Shown here one piece after another: positions 7,123 through 15,770 of a stretch of 64,000 bases of DNA. The notes under the pieces are model-generated. The model did no database searches and was not told the DNA's origin. It saw nothing but the letters and a program-made list of their open reading frames with translations. The first letter of the stretch is position 1. Each line of letters starts with the position of its first letter. The stretch lies in NCBI RefSeq assembly GCF_900106775.1, contig NZ_FNNQ01000001.1:372001-436000 (forward strand), read 5' to 3'. Position numbers and translations under genes: made by a program. This stretch comes from Marininema mesophilum (GTDB taxonomy: Bacteria > Bacillota > Bacilli > Thermoactinomycetales > DSM-45169).

Positions 7123-8799
7123 ATGGACCGATATGAACGGATTTATCCCTTATTACGGTGTGTGTTTATAGGGTTGATTATTCTACTATTGGGACCTTAT
7201 AACATCCTTCTCCCCCGCCCTAGTTTCGCCTCTGCCCCTCCGATCCCACTAACCGCCTCCTCCTCAACCATAGTGGGCGATTATGCTGGGGAGATTCGTG
7301 AAAGTCAACCACGGCGAGATGGTCTCCGTCATGTGGATACCACAAGGACCATCCGCAAACTAAAGGAACTTGGAATTAATACCTATTTCTATCTGATTTG
7401 GCACCAGTCATCAGACTGGGATGATCTTCGCAAAGAATTCCTTCCTGCCGCACAGAAAGCAGGCATCACTGTATGGGTTTATCTCGTTCCTCCTTCGGAA
7501 GCTCGAGATATCCAATCAGAACCCTTTGGCACCGACTTTATCGCATGGTTTCGCGCAGTCGGCAGTGTTTCACACAGACTTAAGAATCTTAAAGGAATCG
7601 TCATCGATGATTTCAATCATAACCTCTCTTTCTTTAACCCCTCCTATGTTCAGCGGATGAAAGCCGCAGGCAAAGCCTTAAATCCCCATCTAAAATTTGT
7701 CCCGCAAATCTATTACACAGCCATCCAACCAGCTACACTTCAGCGTTATCGCAAAATGATGGATGGAGTTTTAATGACTTTCCGTGATGGTCAGTATCGT
7801 AATACGCAACGAACTCAATACCTACGTAAACAGATTCAAGGTGCATCTCAGATACTTTCTTCCATGCGTCTTCCTTTTTACTTAATGGTACATGCTAGTA
7901 AATTATCCGCTACTCCTGCCAGCCCCTCCGTTCGTTATGTAAAAGAGGCCCTTGGAATCGGAATGGAGAACTTAGCAGCTGGAAAAATTCAAGGATTAGT
8001 TACCTACGTCCTATATAAAGATTGGTTTGCTGAGCAACGAGAGAAAACAGCTCACTCCGGATATGGTTACGCCAGTGTTTTTGTTCCCCCTGGACGAAAT
8101 CCTTTACCCGGTGTAAATGGTGAATTTAAGCAACTTATTTATCCCCACTCTACTAGAAATTATCGACTTTCCTTCTCCCACATGGATGTCTATCCCTATG
8201 GCGTCCGGAAAGGAGAATACTGGAAGCAAGTATTGATCGATGGAAAAACCGTCTGGCAACAAGATGTAACGAAGGGGTGGTTTAATCGTTGGCAAACCCA
8301 GGAACTCAATTTATCTTCCTTTCTAAAAGGTAAAAAAGAAGCAGTCATCAGCCTCAGGCTCCAACGAAAACATGCTGGTTCACGATCTTGGTTATATGTC
8401 GGTTTTGACTCTCTCATTCCCCATGGCTTCTCCTTGGAGAATGCTCGATTTGAGAAAAAAGGAGGCTGGTCTACCTTTTCAAATCACCCATCCATGATTG
8501 CCAACACCCTCTTATATGATCCTAAACGGCGGTTACGCGTCTATTTGGCTGCGATGACCCTCAATACCGCCTATCATTTATTAGATGATGCTCGACAGTC
8601 AGGCAATGCATCCTTAGCAGCTAGTGGAGAAAAAATCCTAAATCACCTTACTAAGGATAGAACGAAATCTGTCCAGCGTGAATTAGACAACTGCTTTCAG
8701 TTAATAGAAAAGGAGAAGGAGAACCTCTCCATACCCTTGCATAAGCACATGGTTACTCAAGCCAAACGCTTGGATCGTCTTCTTCATATCCCTTCGTAG
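7123..8799 (+). CDS. Secreted protein with glycoside-hydrolase-like barrel, function unknown
   Basis: Protein of 558 residues with an N-terminal signal segment (hydrophobic LIILLLGPYNILL, likely cleavage after FASA). The first half looks like a (beta/alpha)8 barrel: HVDTTRTIRKLKELGINTYF, AGITVWVYLVPPS, LKGIVIDDFNHN and LVTYVLYKD. IDDFN is a candidate acidic active site. The second half has a beta-rich, carbohydrate-binding-like stretch (about residues 340-450) and a helical tail. I cannot assign a family or substrate. The start is set by AAAGGAGA before ATG 7123. It ends at a strong terminator. Confidence 0.75.
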   Translation: MDRYERIYPLLRCVFIGLIILLLGPYNILLPRPSFASAPPIPLTASSSTIVGDYAGEIRESQPRRDGLRHVDTTRTIRKLKELGINTYFYLIWHQSSDWDDLRKEFLPAAQKAGITVWVYLVPPSEARDIQSEPFGTDFIAWFRAVGSVSHRLKNLKGIVIDDFNHNLSFFNPSYVQRMKAAGKALNPHLKFVPQIYYTAIQPATLQRYRKMMDGVLMTFRDGQYRNTQRTQYLRKQIQGASQILSSMRLPFYLMVHASKLSATPASPSVRYVKEALGIGMENLAAGKIQGLVTYVLYKDWFAEQREKTAHSGYGYASVFVPPGRNPLPGVNGEFKQLIYPHSTRNYRLSFSHMDVYPYGVRKGEYWKQVLIDGKTVWQQDVTKGWFNRWQTQELNLSSFLKGKKEAVISLRLQRKHAGSRSWLYVGFDSLIPHGFSLENARFEKKGGWSTFSNHPSMIANTLLYDPKRRLRVYLAAMTLNTAYHLLDDARQSGNASLAASGEKILNHLTKDRTKSVQRELDNCFQLIEKEKENLSIPLHKHMVTQAKRLDRLLHIPS

Positions 8800-8810
8800 C
8801 CTTCCCTTAA

Positions 8811-8852
8811 TTATTAAAAGCCCCGATCCAATAAGATCGGGGCTTTTAATAA
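8811..8852. terminator. Bidirectional intrinsic terminator
   Basis: An 18-bp perfect stem (TTATTAAAAGCCCCGATC and complement, 8811-8828 / 8835-8852) works on both strands. It ends the secreted-protein gene (plus) and the 9009-9302 transcript (minus). Confidence 0.9.
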
Positions 8853-8868
8853 TCAATCACCTATTTCC

Positions 8869-8931
8869 TTAACCTGCCCAATGAGTCAATGCTCCAAGGA
8901 CAGCACCAGCCAGATATCCCAGCCACCACAT
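8869..8931 (-). CDS. Possible 20-residue hydrophobic peptide
   Basis: A short frame (MWWLGYLAGAVLGALTHWAG) between the gene at 9009-9302 and the terminator at 8811-8852. GGAG lies about 10 bases ahead of the ATG. The peptide would be one membrane-spanning helix with Trp at both ends. There is no homology evidence, and a chance frame is possible. Confidence 0.3.
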   Translation of the reverse strand: MWWLGYLAGAVLGALTHWAG

Positions 8932-9008
8932 GTGAAATCAGCTCCATATACAGACCATAGTTGGATTAGCATACCCTAAGATCACATTTCCTATACAGCC
9001 AGGCCTAG

Positions 9009-9302
9009 TTAGAGGCCATGCCATGTGCTATTTCCGTGCTGGAGGAAATTATCTGTGCCATCAGCAACTGCTAATTCATTTTCTAGGAAATTGATTACAT
9101 TCATATAATACATCGCTGCTTCTTCTTCTTGCCCTTGATTTAGTAGGTCTCGATAGGTTCCATAACTTTCCCGTAACAACTTAAACTTGTTGCTAAACTG
9201 TTCTTCCGACATTAAAGGGGGACGATGATCCCCTTCTTCTGACCAATAGAGGCGATATCGCTCCTTATAAGCATCATATGTGGCAAATGGATGGCGACGC
9301 AC
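9009..9302 (-). CDS. Conserved-looking hypothetical protein
   Basis: Protein of 97 residues, charged and aromatic-rich (KERYRLYWSEEGDHRPP, YGTYRDLLNQGQEEEAAMYYMNVINFLENEL). It has no signal peptide or transmembrane segment and is predicted mostly helical. I do not recognise the family. The start is a GTG with GGGAGGGG nine bases upstream, which argues for real translation. It is followed by a possible hydrophobic peptide and a terminator. Confidence 0.65.
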   Translation of the reverse strand: MRRHPFATYDAYKERYRLYWSEEGDHRPPLMSEEQFSNKFKLLRESYGTYRDLLNQGQEEEAAMYYMNVINFLENELAVADGTDNFLQHGNSTWHGL

Positions 9303-9375
9303 TTTCTCTAACCCCTCCCTGCAAAAGGTTGTACCTATCTTTCCACTGAAGAGGCTGAGTCATGCGAATCGCAAC

Positions 9376-9403
9376 AAAAAAAAACGCCCCGTCTCAGGAG
9401 CAT
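9376..9403 (-). terminator. Intrinsic terminator of the SGNH hydrolase gene
   Basis: On the minus strand GCTCC-TGAGAC-GGGGC makes a short stem, followed by nine T residues. Confidence 0.7.
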
Positions 9404-9413
9404 TTACATTCCA

Positions 9414-10226
9414 TTATTCTTTGCCTGCTACTGTTCGTTTTTCACTAAGAATGTTGTTCATGATGCCCGTGGCAATTACCTGATATCCATGATCATTGGG
9501 GTGAATTCGATCGGACAACCAAGTTCCCCTTCCTGCTTGGAGACGACCATTGACATCAACGACACGAATACCCGAATACTGGTAAGCCACCTGCTTGATC
9601 CCGACATTCCATTTTTTCATCAATTTATTCGAAATTCCATAGTAGAGTTTATTTGAAGAGACAGGGTTATATAGAGATGTAAGGACAATGGGTACTTTGG
9701 GATTTACCTTGCGAATGTGCGTCAAGATCCCAGATAAATTCTCTTTATATTGGCTTTGGATGGAATTAAAATTGGATACTATAGAAAGAGGATTCTTATT
9801 CTCCAGAGCCACCTTCACCATATCATTCCCACCAATGGTAAGAGAGATTAGATCGGCATTCTTTAACTTTTGTTCTATATTGGGTGTTTTCACATAGTTG
9901 TACAGTTTACTTGAGGTTTGACCGACTACTCCTCTGTTCTCTAACTTCATCGGGATTTTTTGTTTCTCTAGTTCCCGTTCTACTAAAGAACTATAACCAC
10001 GACTCGCCTTCGATCCATAGCCTCGTGCAACAGAATCACCAAGAACCAGATAATTTAACTTTTCTTTTTCAGTAGCGGTCTTTTTCAACCTCTCCATGAT
10101 GTTGGTATGGGAGACTAGTACAGGCTCTGCAGGGATTGGCGCAACCAAAAACTGTACTAATGGATAGAACTTCACCGCAATCATCACCAGGGAGAGGCTC
10201 AAAGCGACTAGAATCCACTTTTTCAT
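9414..10226 (-). CDS. SGNH/GDSL-family hydrolase, membrane-anchored or secreted
   Basis: Esterase-type protein of 270 residues. An N-terminal hydrophobic helix (residues 4-18) is followed by block I YLVLGDSVARGYG (Ser65 nucleophile), block III LTIGGNDMV (132-135) and block V SDRIHPNDHGYQ with the catalytic Asp and His. It resembles YpmR-like lipase/acylhydrolases of Bacillales. The true substrate is unknown (lipid, or acyl groups on wall polymers). No signal-peptidase site is obvious, so it may stay anchored facing outward. Confidence 0.88.
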   Translation of the reverse strand: MKKWILVALSLSLVMIAVKFYPLVQFLVAPIPAEPVLVSHTNIMERLKKTATEKEKLNYLVLGDSVARGYGSKASRGYSSLVERELEKQKIPMKLENRGVVGQTSSKLYNYVKTPNIEQKLKNADLISLTIGGNDMVKVALENKNPLSIVSNFNSIQSQYKENLSGILTHIRKVNPKVPIVLTSLYNPVSSNKLYYGISNKLMKKWNVGIKQVAYQYSGIRVVDVNGRLQAGRGTWLSDRIHPNDHGYQVIATGIMNNILSEKRTVAGKE

Positions 10227-10357
10227 CGCTGTGCCCCTCCATTTTAAACTTTTTTCAGTTAAATACCTTAATCAAATCATGCACCCCGTTGGGTTATAAA
10301 AATAATACCATGCATATATTACTTACTCTTCTCAACTACATCACAGTTTTTTTACAA

Positions 10358-10391
10358 ATAAATAAAAATGACGCGAAGGTTTCGCGTCATT
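10358..10391 (-). terminator. Intrinsic terminator of rnpB
   Basis: On the minus strand ATGACGCGAA and TTCGCGTCAT form a perfect stem (10369-10390) followed by TTTTTATTT. Confidence 0.9.
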
Positions 10392-10404
10392 AGTCATGTG
10401 TTGT

Positions 10405-10845
10405 AGTTGGAAAGCAAACCATAAGCCGAGTTCTGTTCTCCTAGTGGTCAGGTAGCGATTGTCGTATCGCCTCCCACGTATTGGAGCGGCAATCATCTGT
10501 CTAGGCGATGTATTGCTACACCACTCCAGCGACCAACCCGAGATCACTGCGGGCTACAGCTACGCCGAAGCGTAGATCTCTTTAAGGTCTTGCTCCAGGT
10601 GGGGTTTACCTAGCCAGTATGTCTCCATACTGCTGGTGCGCTCTTACCGCACCGTTGCATCCTTACCTGTGAGATGGGTCACCCCATCCCCATCGGCGGT
10701 CTTCATTTCTGTGGCACTAGCCTTAGAGTTACCTCCACCGGCCGTTAGCCGGCACCCTGCCCTATGGAGCTCGGACTTTCCTCCCGTGGGGCCTTTCGGC
10801 ACTCCACCGGCGATTGCCTGGTTTACTTTCCAATTCAAAGCGACA
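10405..10845 (-). ncRNA. rnpB: RNase P RNA, type A-like
   Basis: Catalytic RNA that removes 5' leaders from pre-tRNAs. On the minus strand the universal parts are present: GAGGAAAGTCCGAGCTCC, CACAGAAA, GGTAAACCCCACCTGGAGCAAG, and ACAGAACTCGGCTTATGG near the 3' end. The ends pair as helix P1 (10820-10831 with 10409-10420). Segments such as CATAGGGCAGGGTGCCGG, ACCGCCGATGGG and GGTGCGGTAAGAGCGCACC match the Escherichia coli (type A) molecule, not the B. subtilis type B one. The ends are estimated from P1, the promoter and the terminator. Confidence 0.96.
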
Positions 10846-10851
10846 TATTCC

Positions 10852-10880
10852 ATTGTATCAAAGATGGAACGATGAAGCAA
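10852..10880 (-). promoter_or_regulatory. SigA-type promoter of rnpB
   Basis: On the minus strand TTGCTT (10875-10880) and TACAAT (10852-10857) are separated by 17 bases, placing the transcript start near 10845, just before P1. Confidence 0.75.
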
Positions 10881-10910
10881 GAACATGGGATCAAATGGAA
10901 AATCACTTGT

Positions 10911-12014
10911 TCAAAGGAAGGTAAATGGATTGGTGTCCACTGTCGTCGCTTGAATATTTATTGAAGGGAGCTTCCTTTGTAATATATCTACGACCCTCTG
11001 TAGCACCAACTCTTCTGCATGATGACCAGGATCAAGGAGAGTCAGTCCCTCAGCCAGTGCATCCAATACCGTATGGTGATCCAGATCTCCTGTAATATAG
11101 ACATCGGCTCCACATGATAAAGCATTCCGATAATATCTTCCACCAGACCCTCCCAGAACGGCTACTTTACGTACCCTTCGTTCTCCGTCTCCTACCATGC
11201 GTAAACCGGAAAGCTGATAGGCTACTTTGAGTTTCTCTGCCAACTCCCGGAGAGTCACGCTTCTCGGCAAATCGCCCACACGCCCAACTCCCAACCTCTC
11301 CCCTTGCAATTCAAGCGGATAGATATCATAGGCGGCTTCTTCATAGGGATGGGCTTTTTTCATTGCTTGAACAACCGCGTCACGCACTTCATCGCTTACA
11401 ATCGTTTCCAAGCGCACTTCGGATACTTGCTCTAGCTTCCCTTGCTCTCCTATGTGAGGATTAGTTCCTTCCCCAGGGAGAAAAGTGCCTGTCCCATGAA
11501 GATTAAAGGTACAATGGCTGTATTCCCCAATCGCCCCTGCCCCTGCTTGACACATGGCCTGGAGTACTTTCTCATGGTGAGACTCTGGAATGAAAACGAC
11601 AATTTTTTGCAAGGATGGCTGATACGTAGGAAGCAGAACCTCTAGGTTTGTCAATCCAATGAGCTCACACATGACATCGTTCACGCCACCAGATGCTGCA
11701 TCCAGGTTGGTATGGGAGATAAAGACATTGATCTCGTGGGCGAGCAACTTTGCATACACTCGTCCTGCTGGTCGATCCGTGCGCAAATCGTTAAGCGGGC
11801 GATAGATAATGGCATGATGAGCAACAATCCAATTGGCACCGATACGGATTGCTTCGTCTACCACCGCCTCAGTAACATCGAGTGCTACTAAAACTCCCTT
11901 AACCTCAGCATCGGGATGACCCACTTGTAATCCGATTCGATCATTTTCCACTGCCAATCTTTTGGGCGCCCATTCCTCCAGAATCTGGATTATCTCTCTA
12001 CCCATTACTGTCAT
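10911..12014 (-). CDS. Nif3-like dinuclear metal centre protein (YqfO family)
   Basis: Protein of 367 residues of the Nif3/YqfO family, which forms toroidal hexamers with two metals per subunit. The molecular role is still unclear despite the name GTP cyclohydrolase 1 type 2. Motifs seen are RIGLQVG, IGANWIVAHHAIIYRPL (metal-binding His pair), INVFISHTNLDAASGGVND and the late DVYITGDLDHH and LLDPGHHAEE. The middle section (about 130-230) is the extra domain seen in the longer Firmicute forms. The ATG at 12014 overlaps the trmK stop (ATGA), with GGAGGAGG upstream, so the two genes are translationally coupled. Confidence 0.93.
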   Translation of the reverse strand: MTVMGREIIQILEEWAPKRLAVENDRIGLQVGHPDAEVKGVLVALDVTEAVVDEAIRIGANWIVAHHAIIYRPLNDLRTDRPAGRVYAKLLAHEINVFISHTNLDAASGGVNDVMCELIGLTNLEVLLPTYQPSLQKIVVFIPESHHEKVLQAMCQAGAGAIGEYSHCTFNLHGTGTFLPGEGTNPHIGEQGKLEQVSEVRLETIVSDEVRDAVVQAMKKAHPYEEAAYDIYPLELQGERLGVGRVGDLPRSVTLRELAEKLKVAYQLSGLRMVGDGERRVRKVAVLGGSGGRYYRNALSCGADVYITGDLDHHTVLDALAEGLTLLDPGHHAEELVLQRVVDILQRKLPSINIQATTVDTNPFTFL

Positions 12015-12751
12015 AGAAGTAGCCTCCTCCATGTGTCGATCTCTTCTGCTAAATGTTGCTTACGCACCTCAGCTTCTGGTGTCCGGCCAGAAGCAAGGCT
12101 TTTTAAAATTCGCTCCCTCTCTGCCAATGCCTCTTCAATTCTTCCCATAAGGAGAGGGTGGTTCTCAGACCATAAGATAGGACCTACCTCCATAGCCACC
12201 TTCACAGGCAGTCCCGTTTTTTCATAGGGGAGAGATGCATCGCCGGATTCTGCTACCAAAATATCATAAATGATACCCGCATCCTCAATTAAATCTTCAG
12301 CGATTAACTGCCATCCGTTCTCAAAAAGCCATTTTCGAAGACGTCTTTGGCCATTGTTTGGTTGTAAGACAAGACGGGTTACACCAACTAACTCTTCTTT
12401 TCCTTTATCCAAAATGGAGGCGATCAGCGCACCGCCCATCCCTGCAATCATGATGACCTCGGCTTCACCTGGTGCAATAACCTCTAGGCCATCACCTTTG
12501 CGGACGGAAATTCTTTCCTCCATCCCTAATGTACGTACCCGATCCCGTGCATTTTTAAAAGGACCAAAATTAACTTCTCCCGCAACTCCGCTTTCCACTC
12601 GCCCCTCACTGACTAGATAGGATAACAACATCGCATGATCTGCGCCAATGTCTGCTACCCGTTTACTTTGAGGGATAAAACGAGCAACCGCAGTGAGGCG
12701 AGTAGATAATTCATCTCGCATCGTAGCCCGTCCTGATTGTTCCTGATCCAT
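12011..12751 (-). CDS. trmK: tRNA (adenine22-N1)-methyltransferase TrmK
   Basis: Methylates A22 of tRNA. The protein has 246 residues: a Rossmann methyltransferase domain (VADIGADHAMLLSYL, then VIMIAGMGGALI and LVLQPNNGQRRLRKWL) followed by a C-terminal coiled-coil helix pair typical of TrmK. AAAGGAGCGG precedes the ATG. It is paired with the nif3-like gene as in B. subtilis (yqfN-yqfO). There these genes follow sigA closely; here about 6 kb of metabolic genes intervene. Confidence 0.94.
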   Translation of the reverse strand: MDQEQSGRATMRDELSTRLTAVARFIPQSKRVADIGADHAMLLSYLVSEGRVESGVAGEVNFGPFKNARDRVRTLGMEERISVRKGDGLEVIAPGEAEVIMIAGMGGALIASILDKGKEELVGVTRLVLQPNNGQRRLRKWLFENGWQLIAEDLIEDAGIIYDILVAESGDASLPYEKTGLPVKVAMEVGPILWSENHPLLMGRIEEALAERERILKSLASGRTPEAEVRKQHLAEEIDTWRRLLL

Positions 12752-12860
12752 TCACTAACCGCTCCTTTGGCAAATTCTATTCAATTATACCGAAAGCAAC
12801 GGCCTACTTCACCCTCCTTCACCAAGCTTACCATCTTTCCATGGAAGCTCCCTTTTCTCA

Positions 12861-12945
12861 AAAGAAAAAGAACTCCCCCACCTCCGCACCTCATTCGCAT
12901 CGATGAATGCAAAAGGGTACATCCCAGGAAGTTCTTTTATTATAG
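12861..12945 (-). terminator. Hairpin/terminator after the M1 peptidase gene
   Basis: On the minus strand AAAAGAACTTCC and GGGAGTTCTTTT pair at the base, with an inner CATTC/GAATG helix. The downstream arm runs into TTTTTCTTTT. Confidence 0.7.
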
Positions 12946-12970
12946 GTTATCGCCTACAGCAACGGCTTAC

Positions 12971-14416
12971 TCAATCCTTTGCCACAGCACCAGCACCTTT
13001 AAAGTAAAGCCAGCGGTTGAAGAAATCCGTTAAATCCTTGCCTGCCACTTTATTGGCTGTCTGAATAAAATCATGGGTTGTTGCTGTACGAAATTGGTAG
13101 TGGTCATAGTAGGTGCTTAAGATTTTCATCACTTTATCGCGACCCAATTTATCCATTAGCGCCCACATCATCGCCGCTGGCCTTGCATAAACCATCAATG
13201 CATAAATCGGATCAGAATACTTGTCCAGGGACTCTACAGAAGTAACTCCTTTGGCCTTATATACCTCATCACTTCGTTCCGCTACTTTGGTGAGAAACTC
13301 CCGTTCGTTTTCACCCATCTGGTCATGCATAAATAGAAACTCTGAGAAGGTAGTCAGACCCTCATCCAGCCAAGGCTCCTTCACTTGGTCATTTCCCACT
13401 ACACCGTACCACCACTGATGGGCTAACTCATGAGCCACTACATTGATCGCTGGAGATTCTCCTTTTTTGGTCGGGATCTTCGCAACAGAGGTGACCAACC
13501 CAGGATACTCCATTCCTGCAATCCCATAACCTGTTTCGCCGAGAACAACATCCACTTCCTCATAGGGATACTTACCGAAATATTTCCCGAAGAAATCCAT
13601 CGCGGAGACTGCCGCATCGTGTAGCTCCTGAGATACATCCTCCATCCCTTTGAGGTACCAAAGGTTTACGTTAACCCCTTGTTCACTCTTTCCCTGAACA
13701 CGTTCATAGTCTTTACTGATTACCGCAGCGAAGTCACGGACATTATCTCGTTTGATTGTAATGGGCCCTTTAGCATCCTCTGCGATATCTCGTCCACTCG
13801 TAATCAGATGATAACCTTGTGGCACACGGAAGGTGATATTGAAATCACTCATCTGTGTGTAAAAAGGATCCCCTGTCGTCGTATAGGGTTCATCATGCCA
13901 TCCAGCTGCATCCTTCACAGCCAACATGGGATACCACTGTGCTAAGAAAGCGGTATTTCCATATACATTTAGACGGGTTCCACCCTTAGGCATCTTCAAT
14001 TGGTAGTCCATCGTCACCTCTGCCGTCTTGCCTGATGCCAAAGGCTTCGGTAAGGAAACATGGAGAACCGTTTCCTTTGTCTTCGTCTCAGCCCTCGCCC
14101 CATTTACACGTACATGATCCACCTTTAACCAACCTGGAGCCGATGGTCTGGATTTTGCACCCCACTTCCAATTACGAAAGGCATTGGGATAAAGACGAAA
14201 GACCAACTCATCTAACTTTCCTTTATGATTAGCTGGTAGCTTTAGGGACATATGTCCAGTAACCATCTGTTGTTGATCATCATACTTCGCATCAATGGTA
14301 TAGCTAGGACGCTCCTTTGCTAACCCTTTTTCTGCTGCTATCGCTCTTTGTGTAATCGGCATCATCCCTATCACCAAGGTGATCACGATCATCAGCGACA
14401 CGAAGCGACGCATCAT
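12971..14416 (-). CDS. Secreted M1-family zinc metallopeptidase
   Basis: Exported aminopeptidase-like enzyme of 481 residues. A signal peptide (FVSLMIVITLVIGMM, cleavage near AIAA) precedes an N-terminal beta domain. The catalytic domain has GMEYPG (about residues 301-306, substrate amino-group site) and HELAHQWW (329-336), with the third zinc ligand Glu in WLDEGLT about 18 residues later. The C-terminal M1 helical domain is short. The ATG at 14416 is preferred over 14422 because of spacing to GGGAG. It likely degrades peptides outside the cell; adjacent genes suggest amino-acid use. Confidence 0.9.
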   Translation of the reverse strand: MMRRFVSLMIVITLVIGMMPITQRAIAAEKGLAKERPSYTIDAKYDDQQQMVTGHMSLKLPANHKGKLDELVFRLYPNAFRNWKWGAKSRPSAPGWLKVDHVRVNGARAETKTKETVLHVSLPKPLASGKTAEVTMDYQLKMPKGGTRLNVYGNTAFLAQWYPMLAVKDAAGWHDEPYTTTGDPFYTQMSDFNITFRVPQGYHLITSGRDIAEDAKGPITIKRDNVRDFAAVISKDYERVQGKSEQGVNVNLWYLKGMEDVSQELHDAAVSAMDFFGKYFGKYPYEEVDVVLGETGYGIAGMEYPGLVTSVAKIPTKKGESPAINVVAHELAHQWWYGVVGNDQVKEPWLDEGLTTFSEFLFMHDQMGENEREFLTKVAERSDEVYKAKGVTSVESLDKYSDPIYALMVYARPAAMMWALMDKLGRDKVMKILSTYYDHYQFRTATTHDFIQTANKVAGKDLTDFFNRWLYFKGAGAVAKD

Positions 14417-14479
14417 ACCCATCCACTCCCGTCCATTAATGTCCTACCCTCCTATCATTTCCAAGGATACTTTTTTTAT

Positions 14480-14514
14480 GAACAAAAACACCTACAATGG
14501 TAGGTGTTTTTGTC
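14480..14514 (-). terminator. Intrinsic terminator of hpd
   Basis: Perfect stem ACAAAAACACCTAC / GTAGGTGTTTTTGT with a four-base loop, T-rich on the minus strand. Confidence 0.85.
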
Positions 14515-14542
14515 ATGGTAAACTATTTTAACTTTTTATCCC

Positions 14543-15664
14543 TTACAGATTCCCGCGCCGCTCCTGTTCCCGTTCAATCGCTTCAAAGAGCGCCTTGAAG
14601 TTACCTTCCCCAAAACCACGAGCACCTTTACGCTGGATGATTTCGATAAAGAGGGTAGGGCGATCAACGATGGGTTTGGTGAAGATTTGCAACAGATACC
14701 CTTCGTCATCCCGGTCGACAAGAATACCATTTCGCTTAAGATCTTCTACCGCTTCATCAATCTCACCAACGCGCCCTTTCAATTCTTCATAGTAGGTGTC
14801 TGGAGCGATCAGGAATTCGACACCATTTTCTTTCAGCTTGCTAACGGTGGATACGATGTCCTTCGTGTAAAGAGCGATATGCTGAACACCAGCTCCATTA
14901 TAATAATCCAGATATTCTTCGATCTGGGATTTCCTTTTCCCCTCAGCTGGTTCGTTAATAGGGAACTTGATCCGACCAGTACCATTTTGCATCACTTTGG
15001 ACATCAATGCAGAGTATTCCGTTGTGATATCTGCATCGCTAAAGTGGCGCAATTCTTTAAAACCCATTACTTTTTCATAATAAGAGACCCATTCATCCAT
15101 CCGTTCCACGTTACCTACTACATGGTCCACACCCATCAAGCCGACATCTTCAAAAGGAATGCTCGCCTCAGCTTTGATAAACCCAGGCGCGAAGGTGCCT
15201 TTGTAATCTTTCCGCTCCACGAGGGTGTGAATCGTATCTCCATAGGTACCAATGGTCGCACGCTTAACAGTGCCATGTTCATCGGATTCCTCGATAGGTT
15301 CACTGATGGATATTCCCCCGCGGGCAATTGCTTCTTTATAAGCTTCTTCAACATTTTCCACTTCAAGAGCAATATCCTTTACTCCATCACCGTGTAAATT
15401 GACAAATTGAGCAATGGGATGTTCTGGCGTAAAGCAACCGCTTAGAATAAAGCGAATGGTACCTTGTTGCAATACATAGGAAACTACTTCACGGCTACCC
15501 GTTTCCAACCCTTTATAAGCAACTAGATGGAAACCGAAGGTTTTACAGAAATAGTGAGCGGCTTGTTTGGCATTTCCAGAATAAAACTCGAGGTAATCGA
15601 CATCCAGAATCGGCAAGAAATCCTTATCTTCTGTTATTGTGGAATGCACTTTCAATTCTTCCAT
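14543..15664 (-). CDS. hppD: 4-hydroxyphenylpyruvate dioxygenase
   Basis: Iron(II) enzyme that converts 4-hydroxyphenylpyruvate to homogentisate in tyrosine breakdown. The protein has 373 residues with two VOC-type halves. Predicted iron ligands are His181 (GVDHVVGNV), His262 (VQHIALYTKD) and Glu341 (LFIEIIQRK). The C-terminal helix FGEGNFKALFEAIE, which gates the active site, is intact. The strong ribosome binding site GGGGGGC precedes ATG 15664. No homogentisate dioxygenase or fumarylacetoacetase is in the window, so the rest of the pathway must lie elsewhere. Confidence 0.96.
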   Translation of the reverse strand: MEELKVHSTITEDKDFLPILDVDYLEFYSGNAKQAAHYFCKTFGFHLVAYKGLETGSREVVSYVLQQGTIRFILSGCFTPEHPIAQFVNLHGDGVKDIALEVENVEEAYKEAIARGGISISEPIEESDEHGTVKRATIGTYGDTIHTLVERKDYKGTFAPGFIKAEASIPFEDVGLMGVDHVVGNVERMDEWVSYYEKVMGFKELRHFSDADITTEYSALMSKVMQNGTGRIKFPINEPAEGKRKSQIEEYLDYYNGAGVQHIALYTKDIVSTVSKLKENGVEFLIAPDTYYEELKGRVGEIDEAVEDLKRNGILVDRDDEGYLLQIFTKPIVDRPTLFIEIIQRKGARGFGEGNFKALFEAIEREQERRGNL

Positions 15665-15770
15665 AGAAAAAGCCCCCCATCGGAGTATAATCTCTCTTCA
15701 GGTTACAAAAGCACGATTTGCCCTGCAAGCATTTGCGGAGGCGCGTTTTTGCTTGTCTGCGATGAAGGAT

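Noticed and set aside
10636..10886. Open frames on both strands within 10636-10886
   Set aside because: They lie inside the RNase P RNA gene, whose conserved sequence and P1 pairing explain the region.
12861..12945. Long inverted repeat as a possible mobile-element end or CRISPR repeat
   Set aside because: It is a single copy directly after a gene with a T run on the coding strand, which fits a terminator.
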